Position numbers and translations under genes: made by a program. Below the pieces are notes generated by a model, which saw only the letters and a program-made list of their open reading frames with translations, did no database searches and was not told where the DNA came from. A DNA stretch of 64,000 nt from Cladopsammia gracilis (taxonomy: Eukaryota; Cnidaria; Anthozoa; Scleractinia; Dendrophylliidae), in the NCBI GenBank assembly GCA_022457155.1, contig JAJGOT010000131.1:980001-1044000 (forward strand), in the 5' to 3' direction. This document shows positions 59,699 to 64,000 of this stretch, in pieces. Each line of letters begins with the position of its first letter. Position 1 is the first letter of the stretch.

Positions 59699-62680
59699 AT
59701 GGCTGCGCGCTTGAAGTTTGGCAAAAAACGCGGGAGAAAGGAGCGTAGAGCAATGAACGCCCCTTCTACTGACATACCCGACATAGCTAGCAGCCAAAGG
59801 TAAGTATTTCGCACTTTGGTTTTTGTTTTTGTTTTGGTGTTAGTTCTAGCTGTGTCGATGGTAGGATCAGCGTAGGCTAGATTGCCGCCGCTCACTTGGG
59901 TCATATTTTGCCGAAAGCGGCTGGTAATCGCAAGCGCAACGTGACGATCAGCTGTGATTGCATGGACTTTTTACATTTTTGCAGACTAGAGTAGCATAAA
60001 TATGTTAACTTAAGCTTAATATCTCCGAAAAGCCCTCCGAAAATACACCTATATATAAATAGCCATAAGAGCCTTAATATTGACCAGTTAAAAACAAACA
60101 AAAACAAGGTCAGCAAAAATTATTACAACAGGGGTGACAACTTGTGACTGAAAAGTGGAAACTGAAATGTGAATAAGCTTAAACTATGAGTAAATTGCAC
60201 ACTATTATATTTCGCCACGACACTCAATTTGATTGTTTTTAATGACGCTTTGTGAATGTCACAGTATCGTTTCCATCGCAACTTTCGTAATTAGTGACCG
60301 ACCAGGTTAAAAGATCAACTTTGAGCTTTCAGTCATGGTAATAAATGATGCAAATGAGGCAAACAGGAATATAAAGTACATGTAAGAGTCTGTTAGTGGT
60401 TAACTGTGATCGGATCAATAGAATACACCATGTTGAAAGGTTAACGGCTGTAAAGCAACTTTGCAGCCATCACAGACGCTGTAAATTAAAATGTCTTCGG
60501 ACGGCTCAGGCGAAACCCAACAAAAACGCGAGCGACTTCGAAAATCGCGAAAACTTGGCCTCTGCCAAAAGCTGTCGGTTCAGAATCGAGCTTGTTACTT
60601 GGAAGGGCAAACGCCGTCTGAACGGTAAGATATAAAACAATTTGTTAGTGTATTAGAATGTGTTTCTATGCTCGATCTTTGTAGCAGAGTTGAAGGATAT
60701 GGACGAGCTCTTTTATAAAGCTCAATAAACCTATTAAGATCTGATTCCTGAACGAAAGGGAAAATGATCCGCCTTCAAGTTTTCAAGCTGTGTACATATT
60801 CAAAAATTATTCGACGTGTTGTTTCATGCAAGTTTAATTTATTGACCTATATAGGCCTTTGAAAACAAGGGATTCATAGCTGGACCGAAAAAACTTTGAG
60901 TTTGGAAATACTATTGAATATATACATGTATATCAGTTTGTTTTAGTTAGGCATGGGAAGTGTTAATGTTTGAATATTATAAACCGCTTTCAAGGTTATT
61001 GTTAAATTTGTGTGCATGGTGAATCCGTTTTGATATTAATATTTTTCGATTTGATTAGATCCTTAAATAATCGTTTCTTCTTCAGTGTTTTCTACATGTA
61101 TTTATGTAATTAAGAATCTTGGAAGTCTTTAATTTTTTGTAGTTAATAAAAAAGAAATCATACAAATGCCTGTATTAATGACAGAGTAATATTATATTGT
61201 TTGGGGGTTACATTAACATAAATTATTTATCTGTATTCTTCGATGAATGCAATTCTTTATAATTTTAACAGATTTTGATTACTAAATTATTTAAAAACCA
61301 AAAGCTATACACCTACATATCTGAGGGGAAGCACATAGTTAGTAAGCTTAGTGTTTCATGTCAATCATTTTCCCCTTATTGTTGTATAAACACAGTATCA
61401 CATTAACCCAGCTCATTTTCCACGGGGTTGTTTATCATACACATTGCAACGTATATGGGTAATTAATAACCAGACATACCTTCTCGTATTCTGACTGTGT
61501 GATTTTCATATCCCCTTTTTATTGATACATGTTTTATGTAAAATAATTACTACATAAAACTGTTAAGTTATAAAAAGTAGAAATAATCCAGAATACACTC
61601 ACTGAAGGTTGTCAGGAGGTTCAAAGTGGGTAGACAATGAAGGTGATAATGTCTAAGTGGGATGATAAAAGATCTTGATAAGTTCTTCAAGTGGGCCACC
61701 GTGGAAGTCTGTATGAACATCTTCTCCTCTTCTTCTTCTTATTCCACTTGTGCTGTTCTGGCAAATCCTGTCTTCTTTCCTTCACAACATTTCGGCAATC
61801 CTGCCCTCTTCAGGTGTCTTGTTGCGCGTTAGTTTTTCCGTCTAATGTCTATACGTTTGTCTTTGCTACACTTGTGGTAGCGGATTTTTTTTTAAGGAGA
61901 GATTAGGAGGACGTTCACTGATATAAAAAAAAAAAAATCCGCTACCACAAGTGTAGCAAAGACAAACGTATAGACATTAGACGGAAAAACTAACACGCAA
62001 CAAGACACCTGAAGAGGGCAGGATTGCCGAAATGTTGTGAAGGAAAGAAGACAGGATTTGCCAGAACAGCACAAGTGGAAAAAGAAGAAGAAGAGGAGAA
62101 GATGTTGATGATAAAAGAATTGGACATACAAATTGCACCATGCAGTCTGCTTCTTCTAAAAAACCACAGGACATCAACAATCTGTTTCCATTTTGTGCCT
62201 TCTGTTTCGTTGGGATCCTTTCAAGCTGGTTCTAAGCATATAATGGCCTTTTTTTAAAACCTATCAAGATTCTGTTGACTAAAACAGGGGCCCATTCGTA
62301 GCCCAGACGTACCCAAGAAAGGCATTATTTACATTAATTCACATATTATATATACATTACAAAATAACTTACAGTTCATCTGCCTCATTATTTTAGAGCA
62401 AATCTTGGCAAATCACCAGGTATTGTTCAATTTGAACATTTAAATCATAATTATTTAATATATTGATATATTTTTTATCATTTTATCTTCATAAACAGCT
62501 CACTAATTTATCTATGTAAATCTTCTGGCCTTTCAATTATCCATATGATTAGAAGCATTTTTGTCTAGTAATCTTATAATTACCTTTAAATTAAATAGAG
62601 CTCAAAACTTTGATGGAAATTACTTTGAGAAGTTTAATTCATTGACCCGGAATGACAAGGAGATTGAAAGCCAAAACAAG
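59699..62680 (+). CDS. 5' part of an unrecognised gene running off the right edge
   Basis: Best model: exon 1 59699-59799 (ATG; MAARLKFGKKRGRKERRAMN, very basic), exon 2 62397-62419 (23 bases), exon 3 62601-62680, all with GT/AG borders and compatible phases, giving an N-terminus that continues IASSQRANLGKSP then AQNFDGNYFEKFNSLTRNDK and EIESQNK. An alternative first exon at 60491-60624 (ATG; MSSDGSGETQQKRERLRKSR) ends in the same phase and would also join exon 2. Exon 3 has tandem acceptors TAG/AG; the second keeps the frame with exon 2 included, the first if exon 2 is skipped. Basic N-termini might suggest a nuclear protein, but no domain is recognised and later exons are outside the window. 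Confidence 0.5.
60491..60624 (+). CDS. Possible alternative first exon of the right-edge gene
   Basis: ATG at 60491, 44 codons plus two bases, ending at a GTAAGA donor (60625). It leaves the same phase as exon 59699-59799. Another frame of the same segment is also open from an acceptor at about 60464 (SHHRRCKLKCLRTAQ...), so which frame, if any, is translated is unclear. Confidence 0.35.
60625..61715. other. Intron DNA without recognised features
   Basis: AT-rich sequence between the candidate first exons and the large inverted repeat. Nothing was recognised. Confidence 0.5.
61718..62109. repeat. Large inverted repeat, about 180-bp arms with 35-base loop
   Basis: Arms 61718-61893 and 61928-62109 are near-identical reverse complements, including CCGCTACCACAAGTGTAGCA and AAACTAACACGCAACAAGAC (right arm). 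They differ by a few single bases and length changes in poly-A/T and CTT runs. The minus-strand and plus-strand frames inside are mirror images and not genes. Confidence 0.9.
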
Positions 62681-62739
62681 GTGAGTCTTAATTATTTCAA
62701 ATAAGCATGCAGATATAGAAAAAAACTGCAGACCTGATA

Positions 62740-62830
62740 ATCATGAAAAAAATGGGATTAGGATTGAACCTGCAACCTCAGCTAGGGTAAGACTTACATA
62801 ACCTACCCCTACCATACCAGAGTATCACCT
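62740..62830 (-). other. tRNA-like/SINE-like segment (weak)
   Basis: On the minus strand, TGGTATGGTAGGGG and, further on, GTTGCAGGTTCAATCC resemble pol III A and B boxes at about 50 bases spacing. No clean cloverleaf; possibly a tRNA-derived SINE. Confidence 0.2.
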
Positions 62831-63011
62831 AGCTTCTCGGGTTGTTTAGGCCTAACTTTAACTATATAAACTGCTAACCCCAACCTCAACTGCAAGCTAA
62901 CCAGTTACTCCGTTATGTAAGTCTCAATAAGGCGTCCGAGGTGGTCCAACCTGATTTTGGAGTATCCATTGTAGTCACCACCTTGGCGGTATAAATATAA
63001 TACTGCTCATA

Positions 63012-63712
63012 TGTAAGTTGACAGTCCCTCGCATCTCAATCCTGATCCTCAAGACTCGATACTCAATTCTCTAAAAATTTTGAGGATTGTCAGTCTTGAG
63101 TCGAGTATAGAGACTTTTAAGTTTGGAGTTTTCAGGACTAATGAGCTTGTCGTTTGAATGATCTCTTAAGAAATAAATTAGACAAACGGCCCACCCTCGA
63201 GAATGTTGTACACTCTCTTTCAGTTCAAAGCATATCAAAAATCAAAAACCTTAAAATTATGCATGTGCTGATCGATGATAGCGGGCACCTTGTGATTACA
63301 GGTTTCAAAACTTGGTTGTCATAATTTAATAGTTTCGCAGAGGAAAACATGTATGTGTGCAGTTCTTTCCCATTGTTCACCTCTTCTGAAGATGGATTTC
63401 TGTCTGGTACTTGCAAGAAAAAGCCAAACTATATTTAAGATTTATTTACATATCGTTTGTGTATCTTGTACATTAGTTCATACACAATATATAAGTGCAC
63501 ACGCTGAGTTTGAGGGTTGATGCAAAGTACTTGTACACATGGCATGCGAACAGCTATTATTCTTTCTTTGAGGAATAAATCATTTTCTTGAAACCCTTTT
63601 CGAGTTTGCATATTCTCAATTTCTCGATTCTTGATCCTCGAAATTTTTGAGAATCAAGTATCGAGACACAAGGATCAAGTTTCGAGGATTGAGTCGAGAC
63701 TGTCAACTTACA
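63012..63712. mobile_element. 700-bp element with TGTAAGTTGACAGTC terminal inverted repeats
   Basis: Perfect 15-base ends at 63012-63026 and 63698-63712. Just inside each are further palindromic blocks around TCGATACTCAATTCTC / GAGAATCAAGTATCGA. The interior is noncoding. Confidence 0.8.
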
Positions 63713-63764
63713 TTTTTACATTTCTTACCCCTGTAAGGTGGACACCTTGGTAAGGCAGGGATGT

Positions 63765-63942
63765 ACATGTAGCTTAAAAAGCCGGCTACCGGTTAATTTC
63801 ACCAGCTGAAAGAGAACTTATCACCGGCTGAAATTTCACTAGAAAACAAAGACCTGGGGTGATTTTGAAGGTGCACAAGCCAGAAAAACCGGCTGGGATT
63901 GTTAACGAGCCTGCTAAACATTTTCTTAGCTACACCCCTGGT
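63765..63942. repeat. Dispersed repeat family C, copy 2
   Basis: Second copy of the repeat at 14442-14620, with identical blocks GTGATTTTGAAGGTGCACAA and GCCAGAAAAACCGGCTG. Confidence 0.65.
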
Positions 63943-64000
63943 AAGATGGACACCCCTGTAAGGTGGACACCCCTGTAAGGGGAACACCCCTGTTAGGTGG
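63943..64000. repeat. 18-bp tandem repeat running off the window
   Basis: Three or more units of CCCCTGTAAGGTGGACAC with substitutions, continuing to the right edge. A related AAGGTGGACACC is at 63735-63747, so the family C repeat may be embedded in the array. Confidence 0.75.

Noticed and set aside
61691..62131. Near-identical hydrophobic frames on plus and minus strands
   Set aside because: They are the two arms of the large inverted repeat, not paralogous genes.
1..64000. CRISPR arrays, bacterial operons, rRNA or clear tRNA genes
   Set aside because: None found. Regular short repeats here are microsatellites or minisatellites without spacers, and the two tRNA-like segments do not fold as complete tRNAs.

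Overview
The window is animal nuclear DNA. It is AT-rich, with split genes joined by GT-AG introns, long introns and dense short inverted-repeat elements. Gene content and repeats point to a cnidarian, most likely an anthozoan such as a stony coral or sea anemone: invertebrate-like lysosomal enzymes, a PAN/Apple-pentraxin secreted protein, Penelope-like retroelements, and very many palindromic MITEs. Species cannot be fixed from the sequence alone. There are no bacterial operons and no CRISPR array.

Layout, left to right. 1-5300 holds the last six exons of gamma-glutamyl hydrolase (GGH, +), whose 5' end lies outside the window. 5301-9942 is intergenic, with MITEs, a (GTAAT)n tract and the 3' end of a minus-strand LINE. 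9943-18676 is a complete nine-exon alpha-L-iduronidase (IDUA, +, 633 aa). 18677-21725 is intergenic, with a minus-strand LINE RT remnant. 21726-24706 is a four-exon secreted PAN/Apple plus fibrinogen-like segment plus pentraxin protein (+, 368 aa). 24707-34361 is a repeat desert with MITE clusters, a diverged tandem array and a 1.5 kb degenerate minisatellite. 34362-44526 is gankyrin, PSMD10 (+, seven exons, 223 aa). Its intron 1 carries a 1.37 kb TIR transposon with a TTA duplication, and its intron 6 carries a recent Penelope-like element with an open RT/GIY-YIG reading frame. 48456-53421 is TMEM26 (+, three exons, 468 aa), with a hammerhead-ribozyme-shaped motif in intron 2. 53422-59698 holds a probable minus-strand membrane-protein exon, a decayed second Penelope element, a 17-bp minisatellite and a C-rich tract. 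From 59699 to the right edge is the 5' part of an unrecognised gene with two candidate first exons.

The genes are ordinary single-copy housekeeping or secreted-protein genes and do not form a visible pathway. GGH and IDUA are both lysosomal hydrolases, but chance adjacency is enough to explain that. The noteworthy material is mobile: the PLE with a 12-bp target duplication and a hammerhead-like core, the second hammerhead-shaped motif nested in an inverted repeat, and two identical 177-bp MITE copies 12 kb apart. Exon boundaries were placed by eye from homology remembered for human proteins and from splice consensus; none was checked by alignment or RNA data.
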